A stretch of DNA of 35,238 nt from NCBI GenBank assembly GCA_902633655.1, contig CACPHA010000017.1, forward strand, positions 1-35,238. Direction: 5' to 3'. Shown here piece by piece: positions 1-7,903 of this stretch. The number at the start of each line of letters is the position of its first letter. Positions within the stretch are counted from its first letter, which is position 1. The position numbers were made by a program, and so were the translations under genes. The DNA comes from Paracoccaceae bacterium (GTDB lineage: Bacteria > Pseudomonadota > Alphaproteobacteria > Rhodobacterales > Rhodobacteraceae). The notes beneath the pieces were generated by a model, which worked only from the letters and a program-made list of their open reading frames with translations, was not told the DNA's origin and did no database searches.

Positions 1-198
1 ATCCAGGCCACCCCGGTGATCGACAGAGCGTAATGCAGCAGCTGAAATACGAAATTTAAATCCACGACCTAGCGCTTCTGATTGAAGCGTTACAGAGTTG
101 AGATTGGGTAAAAAGCGGCGTTTTGTTTTATTGTTCGCGTGACTCACGTTGTTGCCAGTCATCGGACCTTTTCCAGTAAATTCGCAACGACGCGCCAT
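1..198 (-). CDS. rpmB: 50S ribosomal protein L28, 5' part (truncated by window edge)
   Basis: Structural protein of the large ribosomal subunit. Reading the minus strand from the ATG at 198 gives 66 uninterrupted codons to the window edge. They begin [20 protein letters not shown] and contain [12 protein letters not shown] and end with [13 protein letters not shown], which is the classic L28 pattern of alphaproteobacteria. The family is usually about 90-100 residues, so roughly the last third lies outside the window. An AAGAGG ribosome-binding site sits 8 bases before the ATG. A promoter-like pair lies at 240-269. The next gene upstream on the same strand, meaB, ends at 406, so rpmB is probably transcribed from its own promoter. 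Identification is near certain from sequence memory; only the truncation limits it. Confidence 0.96.
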   Translation of the reverse strand, partial: MARRCEFTGKGPMTGNNVSHANNKTKRRFLPNLNSVTLQSEALGRGFKFRISAAALRSVDHRGGLD

Positions 199-239
199 CT
201 CACTTACCTCTTTTCCAAGTGACCACCAAAATCATTATA

Positions 240-269
240 TTTATACAGCGCCGCAAAAGCCAGAGCCAA
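240..269 (-). promoter_or_regulatory. Candidate sigma-70-type promoter for rpmB
   Basis: On the minus strand, TTGGCT (269-264) is followed after 18 bases by TATAAA (245-240), with a second TATAAT-like box immediately after it. The putative start of transcription would fall about 35 bases before the rpmB ATG. The match is good but not unique in an AT-rich stretch, so this is inference from consensus only. Confidence 0.45.
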
Positions 270-405
270 ATCTCAAAAGCATTTAATAGGGAAAATCAAA
301 CGGATCGTCAAGCGACAACGCGAAACATCTTTCTTAGCTCATGGCAAAAGGGCTTTGTTTACAACCTTATGGGCCTTAGATTACACTTAATAACCGAGCA
401 AAGAA

Positions 406-1389
406 TCAGTCCTCACCAGAAATACGCCGAAGTACTTCTGCAGCTGCAATCCCAGGCTGAATTTTCCCACTTTCAACTTCAACTGCAAGCCGATCCATCA
501 TACTTACGATCTCGTCCTTTGAAAGGCTTGTCAAAACGCCTTGCCTCACAGCTTCTTCGAACCAGAATCGCGCCTGAGATGCGCGATTTCTTTTAAAATA
601 CTCCTTTTTATGTCTCCATTCCAAAAGTTCTTTTATAGAATCCCAAACTTCATCGAGCCCAATTTTATCCATTGCAGAAACGTTCATAACTTTTGGATAG
701 CCATCCGGATCTTGAGGGCGATGCCGCAAAAGTCTTAAGGCACCTGCAAAATCAGCGCAGGTACGCATAGCAGCCTGCTTCAAATCGCCATCTGACTTGT
801 TTACTAAAATAATATCCGCCATTTCCATAATGCCACGTTTCACACCCTGCAATTCATCGCCACTAGCTGGCGCAAGAAGCAGAATGAAAAGATCCGATAT
901 ATGAGACACAAAAGTCTCAGATTGACCAACCCCAACTGTTTCAATCATCACAATGTCAAATCCCGCCGCTTCGCAAATGGCGACTACTTCTCGAGTATGA
1001 CGTGCCACGCCACCCAAATGTGATTGACTCGGGGAAGGTCGAATAAAAGCTTTAGATTCCCGTGACAAACGGTCCATCCTTGTTTTATCCCCTAGAATAG
1101 ATCCACCAGAACGTTTTGAGCTTGGATCGATAGCCAATACGGCAACCCGCAAACCTTGACTGGTCAAGTGCATTCCGAAACTTTCAATAAAGGTTGATTT
1201 TCCAACGCCCGGTGTCCCCGAAAGCCCTATTCGCATTGCTTCCCGACCACTAAAATTCAGATAACGGATGAGCTCCAAAGCCTTTGCACGGTGATCCTCT
1301 CGATTACTTTCGACTAGCGTTATGGCTCTGGACAAAGCACGACGATCACCCGCTACTATTTTGTCACCAAGTTCTTCAAACTTTGTCAT
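406..1389 (-). CDS. meaB: Methylmalonyl-CoA mutase-associated GTPase MeaB (ArgK family)
   Basis: G3E-type P-loop GTPase of 327 residues, the usual size for MeaB. Family members protect and reload the adenosylcobalamin cofactor of methylmalonyl-CoA mutase or related acyl-CoA mutases in the cytosol. Visible motifs are the Walker A GTPGVGKST (58-66), the DPSSKRSGGSILGDKTRM block (about 89-105), the switch-region ETVGVGQSE (150-158) and the base-recognition NKSD (197-200). The C-terminal part is the helical dimerisation arm. The mutase itself is not in this window, so the partner must be encoded elsewhere. The gene stands alone, with 207 bases to rpmB downstream and a divergent 98-base spacer to the DUF3108 gene. 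The family call is very secure; the exact mutase partner cannot be told from sequence. Confidence 0.95.
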   Translation of the reverse strand: MTKFEELGDKIVAGDRRALSRAITLVESNREDHRAKALELIRYLNFSGREAMRIGLSGTPGVGKSTFIESFGMHLTSQGLRVAVLAIDPSSKRSGGSILGDKTRMDRLSRESKAFIRPSPSQSHLGGVARHTREVVAICEAAGFDIVMIETVGVGQSETFVSHISDLFILLLAPASGDELQGVKRGIMEMADIILVNKSDGDLKQAAMRTCADFAGALRLLRHRPQDPDGYPKVMNVSAMDKIGLDEVWDSIKELLEWRHKKEYFKRNRASQARFWFEEAVRQGVLTSLSKDEIVSMMDRLAVEVESGKIQPGIAAAEVLRRISGED

Positions 1390-1505
1390 CTCAATGGGCG
1401 TCTTTCCGCATATTGTTAATTGATCAATTGACCTTGTTGCGCATTTTCTGACTTGATCTGCGATAAATTAGTGGCCAAGACAAACACTTGAACAAGAGTT
1501 TTGCA

Positions 1506-2222
1506 ATGATTTTAAGAACGATATTATTCCTAATCTTACTTTTTCTGGCAGTTTTTGCTGAAACAAGCTTTACTTTTGCGGCAACGTCTAAGAATCAATT
1601 TAATATCTACGTTAGTGGTCTAAAAGTTGGGGAACTTGATTATACCGTAAACCAAACCGGGTCCAGATATTCGATAAAAGCAATAATGAAATCAACAGGT
1701 GTTGTAAGTATTTTTGCAAAATACCTCTTTGACGGCAGGGCTGTGGGTAGTTTGAAAAATGGGCGGTATTTTCCACAACAATACTCTGAAAATTCTGACA
1801 CTGGAAAACGCAAAAGCAATAAAGAAATGGCCTATGAAAAAGGTGTGCCCCAAATCATTGAGGGTGAAAAAAGAAAATCTTACTGGCTAGCCCCTGCTTC
1901 ACAAAATGACACTGTTGATCCGATGACTGCCATCCATGCGCTTCTGTCTGATCAGTCGAGGAAAACTCCCTGCAAACAGAATATGGTTGTATACGATGGC
2001 GCACGCCGGTTTTCCATTAAGCTTTTATCATCAACAATCAATAATCAAAATATGTCGTGCAAAGGCATATTTACCCGTATCGGTGGCTATTCGAAAAAGG
2101 AATGGGCACAAGGCACCCAATTTCCTTTTGAGCTAAAATATGTTGCAGTAGGCAATATTTTTCGCCTTGAACGTTTTATTATGACAACCCTCCGTGGACG
2201 CGCCAGTTTTGTTCGGCGATAA
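1506..2222 (+). CDS. Secreted/periplasmic DUF3108 domain protein
   Basis: A protein of unknown function, about 238 residues from the ATG at 1506. An in-frame TTG at 1488 would add six residues, but the ATG is preferred because an ACAAGAG element lies just before it. The N-terminus is a clear signal peptide: R4, a hydrophobic core at about 5-18, and a likely cleavage near A25/A26 (TFA-ATS). The mature part has repeated beta-strand-like stretches (FNIYVSGLKVGELDYTV, SIKAIMKSTG, DGRAVGSLKNGRYFPQQY), typical of DUF3108 proteins, which are thought to be beta-rich envelope proteins. Two cysteines (in the CKQN and SCKG contexts) could form a disulfide after export. Its end overlaps or nearly abuts the hrpB start, so the two genes are likely co-transcribed. 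Family assignment is from memory of the domain pattern; the role is unknown. Confidence 0.78.
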   Translation: MILRTILFLILLFLAVFAETSFTFAATSKNQFNIYVSGLKVGELDYTVNQTGSRYSIKAIMKSTGVVSIFAKYLFDGRAVGSLKNGRYFPQQYSENSDTGKRKSNKEMAYEKGVPQIIEGEKRKSYWLAPASQNDTVDPMTAIHALLSDQSRKTPCKQNMVVYDGARRFSIKLLSSTINNQNMSCKGIFTRIGGYSKKEWAQGTQFPFELKYVAVGNIFRLERFIMTTLRGRASFVRR

Positions 2223-4662
2223 GCGTTACGTGAAACCAGATTTACCTATATATAAAGTCTCTGATGATTTAATTCGTGCTTTGAGGGAACATAATAGAGT
2301 GGTACTTTGTGCACCTCCAGGAGCGGGAAAAACAACGGCCATTCCTTTGGAAGTATTAAGCGCAGGTATAGGCAGGGGTAAGGTTCTGATGCTTGAACCC
2401 CGCCGGCTCGCAGCACGTGCAGCAGCAGAGCGTATGGCAGAGATGGTCGGCGAACCCTTGGGTCAGACCATCGGTTACAGGATCAAGGGCGAAAATAAAG
2501 TTTCCAACACTACAATAATCGAAGTAGTGACAGAAGGTATTCTAACCAAAATGATCCAAAGTGATCCCGGACTTGAAGGGATCGGGACAATAATTTTTGA
2601 TGAATTTCACGAAAGATCACTTCATGCTGATCTTGGTTTGGCTCTATGTATAGAAATTTCTGATGCTTTGCGCAGTGACCTCTCTCTAATTGTTATGTCA
2701 GCCACGTTAGAACCAAGCGCTGTTTCAGAACTTTTAGGCAACGCACCTGTCATTATTTCCGAGGGGAAGCGTTTCCCGGTTGAACCCATTTGGTTAGATC
2801 AACCAAGGGCAAAATCGGTTTCATTTGAATATGGTATGAAGGAACTCATCCTTCGCGCACTCAGTGAAAAATCTGGCGGAATTTTAGTATTCCTCCCCGG
2901 AGAATGGGAAATTCAGACCGTTGCTTCCTTGCTCAAACCACATCTTAGCGATGAATGTAACGTGCATTTTCTATACAGCTCAATGCCGTTTCACAAGCAA
3001 CGGGAAGCAATTTGTCCACAACAAAGGGGACGAAAAGTCGTTTTGGCCACGTCCATTGCAGAAACCTCACTGACTATAGAAGACATCTGCATTGTAATTG
3101 ATGGAGGCAAAGCGCGGCGTGCTGAATTTGATACAGCATCTGGAATGCAGCGCCTTGTAACAACAAAAATCAGCAAAGCCGAAGCCGCGCAAAGAATGGG
3201 TCGAGCAGGACGTGTTGCTGCAGGCATCTGTTATAAATACTGGTCGCGCGCGGAGGAGGGTAGCTTACCACATTCACCTCCAGCGGAGATAGACGTGGCA
3301 GATTTGTCCTCTCTGGCGTTGGATTTGGCTCTATGGGGAACTGAAGTGGATCAGTTAGCTTTCCTATCTCCCCCCAACCCAGCACGTCTACATGACGCGC
3401 GCAACTTGCTTCGGATACTTGGCGCGCTCAGACCAGACGGTACAGTAACAACGCATGGCAAGGCCATCGCAAAACTACCACTTCACCCAAGGTTGGGCCA
3501 TCTTTTACTTTCTGCCGGAAAACCATCGGCCAAGCTTGCAGCACTTTTGAACGAAAGAGATCCACTACCACGCAACGCACCTAAAGATTTTATGCTTCGT
3601 CTAGAGCTACTCGAAAATGAGGAACGTTTTGCTTCACGTTATGCCTTTCCCATAAACGCCCAAGTGCTGGCCCGTATAAAAAACCACGCGAAGCAGCTAA
3701 AATCGGCCGCCCCGATGGTCGATGGCAGTTTGACAAGTGGACAAATGTTAGCCTTGGCGTATCCCGATAGAATTGGTAAGCGCCGTAAAGCGCAGGGAAA
3801 TAGGTTCTTACTCTCTTCCGGTATCGGAGCGTATTTTGCGCCTCACGATCCACTTTCTAATAATGCCTTCATCGTTGCAGCAGAGCTGGATGGACAGAAA
3901 AGGGAAGCTGGCATAAGGCGCGCTATAAGTATAACTGAAGCCGAAATTAGAGATCTATACTCAAGTAACCTCAGGCATGAACTATCTTGTAAATGGTCAA
4001 AACGAGATAATCGAGTGATCTCTAAAAAAGACGAGAAATTGGGTTCTATTTCCCTAGAATCTCGCGCGTGGACGGACGTTCCCGAGGATAAAGTCGCGTT
4101 GGCTCTACTGGAAGGTATTCGCGAAATTGGACTGAGTTTATCTGAGAAAGATAGGATCTTTTTGTATCGCCTTTCTGCGGCTGGTGAGCCATACTCTAGT
4201 TTCACGGAAGAATTTTTATTGGATACATTGGAAGATTGGCTGCTGCCTTATCTAGGTAGGATAGCAACAGCGAAAGAGTGGAAATCTTTCGATAAATCAC
4301 CAGCGCTACAGGGGATATTGAACTATCGCGAGAAGCAAATATTAAAAAAGAAAGTACCTGCAACCTTCATAACACCCTTGGGACGAGAAATTCCTATTCT
4401 TTACAGAGGTGGGCAGCCAGAAATTTCATTGAAACTCCAGGAAATGTTTGGGCAAAGTACGCACCCAATGGTAGGGAACAAACCTTTGCTAGTAACGCTG
4501 CTGTCTCCCGCCGGAAAACCACTACAAAGAACAACCGACATTCCTGGATTTTGGAAATCTAGCTATTCCGATGTGAGAAAAGACATGCGTGGTCGCTATC
4601 CAAAACATTTATGGCCTAAGAACCCGGAAGAAGAAGCACCTACTATTAAAGCAAAAAAATAA
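2194..4662 (+). CDS. hrpB: ATP-dependent RNA helicase HrpB (DEAH family)
   Basis: Large DEAH/RHA-type helicase, 822 residues, the normal length for HrpB. Motifs in order are Walker A APPGAGKTT (40-48), LEPRRLAARAAA (68-78), motif II DEFH (136-139; DEFH rather than DEAH is the norm in HrpB), motif III SAT (169-171), ATSIAETSLTI (286-296), and motif VI QRMGRAGR (334-341). The helicase-associated and HrpB C-terminal domains follow, with the C-terminal PGFW and RYPKHLWPKNP signatures seen at the end. The GTG at 2194 overlaps the DUF3108 gene by 29 bases. A GTG at 2230, seven bases after that stop, would remove 12 poorly conserved residues and is an equally plausible start. The cellular role of HrpB is not well defined; RNA remodelling is inferred from the fold. 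Confidence 0.95.
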   Translation: MDAPVLFGDKRYVKPDLPIYKVSDDLIRALREHNRVVLCAPPGAGKTTAIPLEVLSAGIGRGKVLMLEPRRLAARAAAERMAEMVGEPLGQTIGYRIKGENKVSNTTIIEVVTEGILTKMIQSDPGLEGIGTIIFDEFHERSLHADLGLALCIEISDALRSDLSLIVMSATLEPSAVSELLGNAPVIISEGKRFPVEPIWLDQPRAKSVSFEYGMKELILRALSEKSGGILVFLPGEWEIQTVASLLKPHLSDECNVHFLYSSMPFHKQREAICPQQRGRKVVLATSIAETSLTIEDICIVIDGGKARRAEFDTASGMQRLVTTKISKAEAAQRMGRAGRVAAGICYKYWSRAEEGSLPHSPPAEIDVADLSSLALDLALWGTEVDQLAFLSPPNPARLHDARNLLRILGALRPDGTVTTHGKAIAKLPLHPRLGHLLLSAGKPSAKLAALLNERDPLPRNAPKDFMLRLELLENEERFASRYAFPINAQVLARIKNHAKQLKSAAPMVDGSLTSGQMLALAYPDRIGKRRKAQGNRFLLSSGIGAYFAPHDPLSNNAFIVAAELDGQKREAGIRRAISITEAEIRDLYSSNLRHELSCKWSKRDNRVISKKDEKLGSISLESRAWTDVPEDKVALALLEGIREIGLSLSEKDRIFLYRLSAAGEPYSSFTEEFLLDTLEDWLLPYLGRIATAKEWKSFDKSPALQGILNYREKQILKKKVPATFITPLGREIPILYRGGQPEISLKLQEMFGQSTHPMVGNKPLLVTLLSPAGKPLQRTTDIPGFWKSSYSDVRKDMRGRYPKHLWPKNPEEEAPTIKAKK

Positions 4663-4788
4663 AAAAGCGGTGGTATTTAATGTTATTTTTAGGTAAGTTA
4701 ACTTAAACACTGGTGCGTACATGGTTTGCTTTATTTGGAAAACTTGGGGGTGAAATGGTGTCGAGCCTAGGCTCTGACAAACGTAGGC

Positions 4789-5196
4789 GTGGTAAAAAAA
4801 AAACAGGCAGCAGCCTTTTGTTATAAAAATAAAAATGGCAAGAGGTACATTTTGATTATTACTTCTAGACAAACACGGCAATGGATCTTACCCAAAGGCT
4901 GGTTAGAAAAGGATATGTCTGAAAAGACTTTAGCAGCGCTGGAAGCCAGTGAGGAAGCAGGCGTTGTCACATATCCTGATAAAATCAAAAAGATGGGGAG
5001 TTACCGTTATAAAAAGCGGTTATCAGATAGCACATCCGTTCCTGTGAATGTTAACGTTTATTCGATGCCAATCCATCGGATGAAAAGAAATTTTAAAGAA
5101 AAGTGCCAGCGCAAACGTAAGTTGGTTACCATAAAGCAAGCAATCAAGTTGGTCAACGAAAAAAATCTGGAGAAGTTTCTCAGAAAATTAACTTAA
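4789..5196 (+). CDS. Nudix hydrolase, 5' end uncertain (probable frameshift at an A10 run)
   Basis: A Nudix-fold hydrolase of about 135 residues that would cleave a nucleoside-diphosphate-linked or polyphosphate substrate. The substrate cannot be told. The Nudix box is present as GWLEKDM...LEASEEAGV (about residues 37-59). The catalytic glutamates of the REUxEExGU part are kept, but the early E is M and the R is L, a divergence seen in some diphosphoinositol-polyphosphate-type relatives. The listed start is GTG 4789, with no convincing ribosome-binding site and a stop (TAG 4768) just upstream in frame. A better start is ATG 4755, preceded by TTGGGGGTGAA, but it is in another frame. Removing one A from the ten-A run at 4794-4803 joins [16 protein letters not shown] to QAAAFCYK. 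Its stop overlaps that of truA by 4 bases, tail to tail. Confidence 0.8.
   Translation: MVKKKQAAAFCYKNKNGKRYILIITSRQTRQWILPKGWLEKDMSEKTLAALEASEEAGVVTYPDKIKKMGSYRYKKRLSDSTSVPVNVNVYSMPIHRMKRNFKEKCQRKRKLVTIKQAIKLVNEKNLEKFLRKLT
4794..4803 (+). other. A10 homopolymer at the Nudix gene 5' end
   Basis: Ten consecutive A residues lie between the plausible ATG start at 4755 and the conserved Nudix body. Runs of nine or more A are known sites for RNA polymerase slippage and also for sequencing or assembly indels. One base fewer restores a single open frame from 4755 to 5196. Confidence 0.85.
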
Positions 5197-5969
5197 TTCG
5201 GTTTTTCAAATGGGTCTTTTGAATAAAAAACCTTTTTGAGATAAAGTCCCTGCGGTGGACAAACCGGCCCACATTTCGAGCGATCCCGTGCTGAAAGCGC
5301 ATGCTTAATATCAGCTGTGCTATACTGGCCTGCCCCAACGCGTTCGAGCGTTCCAACGAAACTTCGCACCTGATTATGTAAAAAACTTCGGGCTTTGATA
5401 TGAAAGCGGAATTCTGTCCCCGACCAGCCCACTATTTTTTCAATATCTAAGGCATTAAGAGTTTTCACAGGGCTTTGCGCCTGACAATTACTGGAGCGAA
5501 ACGTGGTAAAATCGTGCGTCCCAAGTAGGTTTGCGGCACCTTTTTGCATCGTTTCCAGATCTAGCGCGTGTACCACCTGCCAAACAAGACCTTTTTCATG
5601 TGTCGCCGGCGCTCTGCGTGTGAGCAAGCGGAAAACGTAATACCGCTCTGTTGCAGAAAATCGCGCGTGCCAGTCTTCTGGCACCACGGCGCAGTCAATA
5701 ATTGAAACTGGCAAAGGTTTGAGGTGAAAGTTCAAAGCTTCAGTAAGTCGAAAACTTTCCCAATCTTTCTTTAAATCACAATGCGCTACCTGACCCAACG
5801 CATGAACACCAGCATCCGTTCGCCCTGCCGCAGCAATTCGATGTTCTGCCGGTTCAAGCTTTGCTAAAACCTCCTCAATGGCTCGTTGGACAGTCGAAAG
5901 TTTATCCTGTCTTTGCCAACCAAAAAAGGGCTGACCATTGTATTCTATTTTCAGGGCATAGCGTGGCAT
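5193..5969 (-). CDS. truA: tRNA pseudouridine(38-40) synthase TruA
   Basis: Converts uridine to pseudouridine at positions 38, 39 and 40 in the anticodon arm of many tRNAs. At 258 residues it has the family's normal length. The N-terminal [15 protein letters not shown] segment (7-21) and the catalytic motif [17 protein letters not shown] (from about 47), with the catalytic Asp at position 52, are both intact. The C-terminal [18 protein letters not shown] block is also typical. The ATG at 5969 follows an AAGGGG ribosome-binding site. In many alphaproteobacteria truA follows def-fmt; here those genes are absent and the upstream neighbour is a decayed acetyltransferase on the opposite strand. 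It is convergent with the Nudix gene, with a 4-base overlap. Confidence 0.97.
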   Translation of the reverse strand: MPRYALKIEYNGQPFFGWQRQDKLSTVQRAIEEVLAKLEPAEHRIAAAGRTDAGVHALGQVAHCDLKKDWESFRLTEALNFHLKPLPVSIIDCAVVPEDWHARFSATERYYVFRLLTRRAPATHEKGLVWQVVHALDLETMQKGAANLLGTHDFTTFRSSNCQAQSPVKTLNALDIEKIVGWSGTEFRFHIKARSFLHNQVRSFVGTLERVGAGQYSTADIKHALSARDRSKCGPVCPPQGLYLKKVFYSKDPFEKPN

Positions 5970-6087
5970 GTAGCCCCTTAGCCCAAATAACGTGTTTGGA
6001 AAAGGGCAACACTGTTATTATTAAACTGATATTGTCAAAAGACAGTTGAAAACTGTGGTTCCACTCCTGAGAAGTTTAGCTATTATT

Positions 6088-6513
6088 ATGATTAAATTCG
6101 CTCAACTGCTTGATACCGGAAAAATTGGTAGGATCCTATCAGAATTTAGCGAGATGACTGAATGGATACTGCATCCTCATTCACTTGCTGAAAACATAAG
6201 TTTTGTAAGTAAAATGATTGATCTTGGCTGGGTGAAAGTGTTTGAGGATATTGAAATATTAGGCTTTATCGCCAGAAATGAAGATGAAATCAATGCATAA
6301 TACGTAACAGCTTCAGCGCGTAGACAGGGTGTTAAAAAAACGCTGCTTAGTGATGCAAAAGACAGTTCTAATGAGTTAGTTCTTTGGACATATGCTGCAA
6401 ATTATAGCGCACAGCAATTCTACTCCCGAGAGGGGTTCCGAGAAGTGAGGCGAACAGATGGATCACAAACCGATGAAAAAATCCCGGATGTTCGCCTGAT
6501 ATGGAAAAAATGA
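6088..6513 (+). pseudogene. GNAT family N-acetyltransferase interrupted by one in-frame stop
   Basis: The frame from ATG 6088 reads MIKFAQLLDTGKIGRILSEF and continues through IEILGFIARNEDEINA to a TAA at 6298-6300. The same frame then resumes without another stop for 70 codons to TGA 6511, giving YVTASARRQGVKKTLL and later WTYAANYSAQQFYSREGFRE. Together these make a complete small GNAT of about 140 residues, including the acetyl-CoA loop and the C-terminal N-x-x-A-x-x-FY-x-x-x-GF motif. The stop sits where relatives usually have Leu in an ALYV-type strand, so a TTA-to-TAA change is the simplest explanation. The loop residue before the acetyl-CoA helix is also K (GVKK) where G is usual. An ATG at 6046 would add 14 residues. 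The single lesion suggests recent inactivation or a sequence error; readthrough is less likely. Confidence 0.8.
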
Positions 6514-6529
6514 AAAAATCTCAAAACCG

Positions 6530-7036
6530 CTATAGAGATTTTTTACGCACTTTACCCCAAACGCAATTCCATGCACCATTAGATATTGCATAACCTAAAA
6601 CGCGTTCCGGATTAGTTGGTGACGGCATATGTATATGGTCCAAACGGGAAAATCCAAACCGCCTGTAATATGCATAATCCCCGACCAGCATCACCCGTTC
6701 CCATCTTGCAATTTTTGCATAGCTAAGGCTTTCTCGCATTAAAAAACCACCTAGACCTTCGCCCTGTCGGGTCGGATGCACCGCTATTGGGCCTAGAAGT
6801 AATGAAGAATAGCCATTAATATCGACCTCCCAGAACCGAATTGCTCCCCCTAAAACCCCAAGTTCATCGCGGATTACAAAACATAAATCTGAAATTGGGG
6901 GGATATTATCACGCATACGGTAGGACGACAGCGCCTCGCGTCCCGGCGCGAAGCACAAATCAAAAAGTGCTTCCACTTCCCACCAGTCGTCTTTTGTTTC
7001 AACGCTAAGTTCCAACACTGCGATACTGAGTCCCAC
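6530..7036 (-). CDS. GNAT family N-acetyltransferase (YhbS-like)
   Basis: An intact acetyltransferase of up to 168 residues, transferring an acetyl group from acetyl-CoA to an unidentified amine. The conserved core is visible: ALSSYRMRDNIPPISDLCFVIRD, the strand LLLGPIAVHPTRQGEGLGGFLMRESL with the acetyl-CoA-binding RQGEGLG loop (about 90-96), and then VMLVGDYAYYRRFGF. The start is uncertain: GTG 7036 is the longest option and a later GTG (codon 7) is possible. It converges on the broken GNAT gene, with 16 bases between their ends. The two are different GNAT subfamilies, so this is not a recent duplicate. It is divergent from the flavin reductase-like gene. Confidence 0.85.
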   Translation of the reverse strand: MGLSIAVLELSVETKDDWWEVEALFDLCFAPGREALSSYRMRDNIPPISDLCFVIRDELGVLGGAIRFWEVDINGYSSLLLGPIAVHPTRQGEGLGGFLMRESLSYAKIARWERVMLVGDYAYYRRFGFSRLDHIHMPSPTNPERVLGYAISNGAWNCVWGKVRKKSL

Positions 7037-7095
7037 TTTTGGCTGGAAACCGCACTAACATGACACTAAGTCGGGATCAAACAGGAGTTTTTAAA

Positions 7096-7704
7096 ATGTT
7101 TTTTGAACCGAAAGATGGACATGGCCTAAAACACAATCCATTTAATGCGCTTGTCGTACCCCGCCCCATTGGTTGGATTTCAACGCGTGACAAGAGTGGA
7201 GTCGATAATCTAGCACCTTACTCATTTTTTAATGCTGTTGCCTATACGCCACCACAAGTAATGTTTTCCTCAACAGGATCCAAATCGGATCAGGATGGAA
7301 CAAAAGATACCGTTGCAAATATTCACGCTACAGGTGTCTTTTGTGTGAATATAGTAGGACAGGCAATGGTTGAGGCAATGAATGTAAGTTCTGCCGCGTT
7401 ACCTAATGATGTGGATGAATTTAACCATGCCGGACTGAAAAAGATCACTTGTACAACCATCAATTGTGCACGAGTAGTAGCCGTGCCTGCTGCCTTGGAA
7501 TGCACGGTTAGCGAAATCGTCCCGCTGCGGGGTGCTCACAATACGGTAGTATTTGGCGAAGTAACGGGTATTTACATGGAAGACGCCTTCATTACTGAAG
7601 GCAAATTTGACATTACCAAATTTACACCAGTTGGGCGGCTTGGTTATCGCGATTATGCCAATGTAAAAGAGCCTTATGAACTGCTACGGCCTGACGACAA
7701 TTAA
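7096..7704 (+). CDS. Flavin reductase-like domain protein (FMN-binding split barrel)
   Basis: A cytosolic protein of 202 residues from ATG 7096. This start is preferred over an in-frame TTG at 7039 because ACAGGAG lies nine bases upstream and the protein then begins MFFEPKDGHGLKHNPFNALV, as relatives do. The body has the flavin reductase-like pattern: VVPRPIGWISTRDKSGVDNLAPYSFFNAVAYTPP (near the N-terminus), FSSTGSKSDQDGTKDTVANI, FCVNIV, and the C-terminal RLGYRDYANV. Such proteins bind FMN and often supply reduced flavin or act as oxidoreductases of unknown substrate. No partner monooxygenase is nearby. Family assignment is strong; the reaction is not known. Confidence 0.88.
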   Translation: MFFEPKDGHGLKHNPFNALVVPRPIGWISTRDKSGVDNLAPYSFFNAVAYTPPQVMFSSTGSKSDQDGTKDTVANIHATGVFCVNIVGQAMVEAMNVSSAALPNDVDEFNHAGLKKITCTTINCARVVAVPAALECTVSEIVPLRGAHNTVVFGEVTGIYMEDAFITEGKFDITKFTPVGRLGYRDYANVKEPYELLRPDDN

Positions 7705-7816
7705 GCTTAAATAATTCTTATTGTTTTTCGTATGCGCATATGCGGCTAGTAATATTATGAGATAAATGAGGATAACCGTATTCCTGCGGTGCCAATAAAT
7801 TTTATCTAACCGTAAT

Positions 7817-7844
7817 TTGACACTCTCATACAATTGAATTTCAT
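7817..7844 (+). promoter_or_regulatory. Candidate promoter for argD-argF
   Basis: A perfect -35-type TTGACA (7817-7822) is followed after 16 bases by TTTCAT (7839-7844), a weak -10. It lies about 60 bases before the argD start in a 199-base spacer that has no gene. Consensus match only. Confidence 0.3.
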
Positions 7845-7855
7845 GAAACATTGAC

Positions 7856-7879
7856 TTGGTCTTCCCAATAAGCGACCAA
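7856..7879 (+). repeat. Inverted repeat before argD
   Basis: TTGGTC (7856-7861) and GACCAA (7874-7879) form a perfect 6-base inverted repeat with a 12-base loop in the argD leader, just before the AGGAGG ribosome-binding site (7890-7895). It could be a regulator site or leader hairpin, or chance. No known arginine regulator box is recognised. Confidence 0.3.
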
Positions 7880-7903
7880 TGGAAATCCTAGGAGGATGCA
7901 GCC

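Noticed and set aside
219-596. Plus-strand open frame of 125 codons overlapping the 3' end of meaB
   Set aside because: Half of it is antisense to clearly coding meaB, the residue composition is low-complexity Q/S-rich, and it has no ribosome-binding site or recognisable family.
6088-7036. The two neighbouring GNAT genes as a duplicated pair
   Set aside because: Their sequences and motif spacing belong to different GNAT subfamilies, and they lie on opposite strands.
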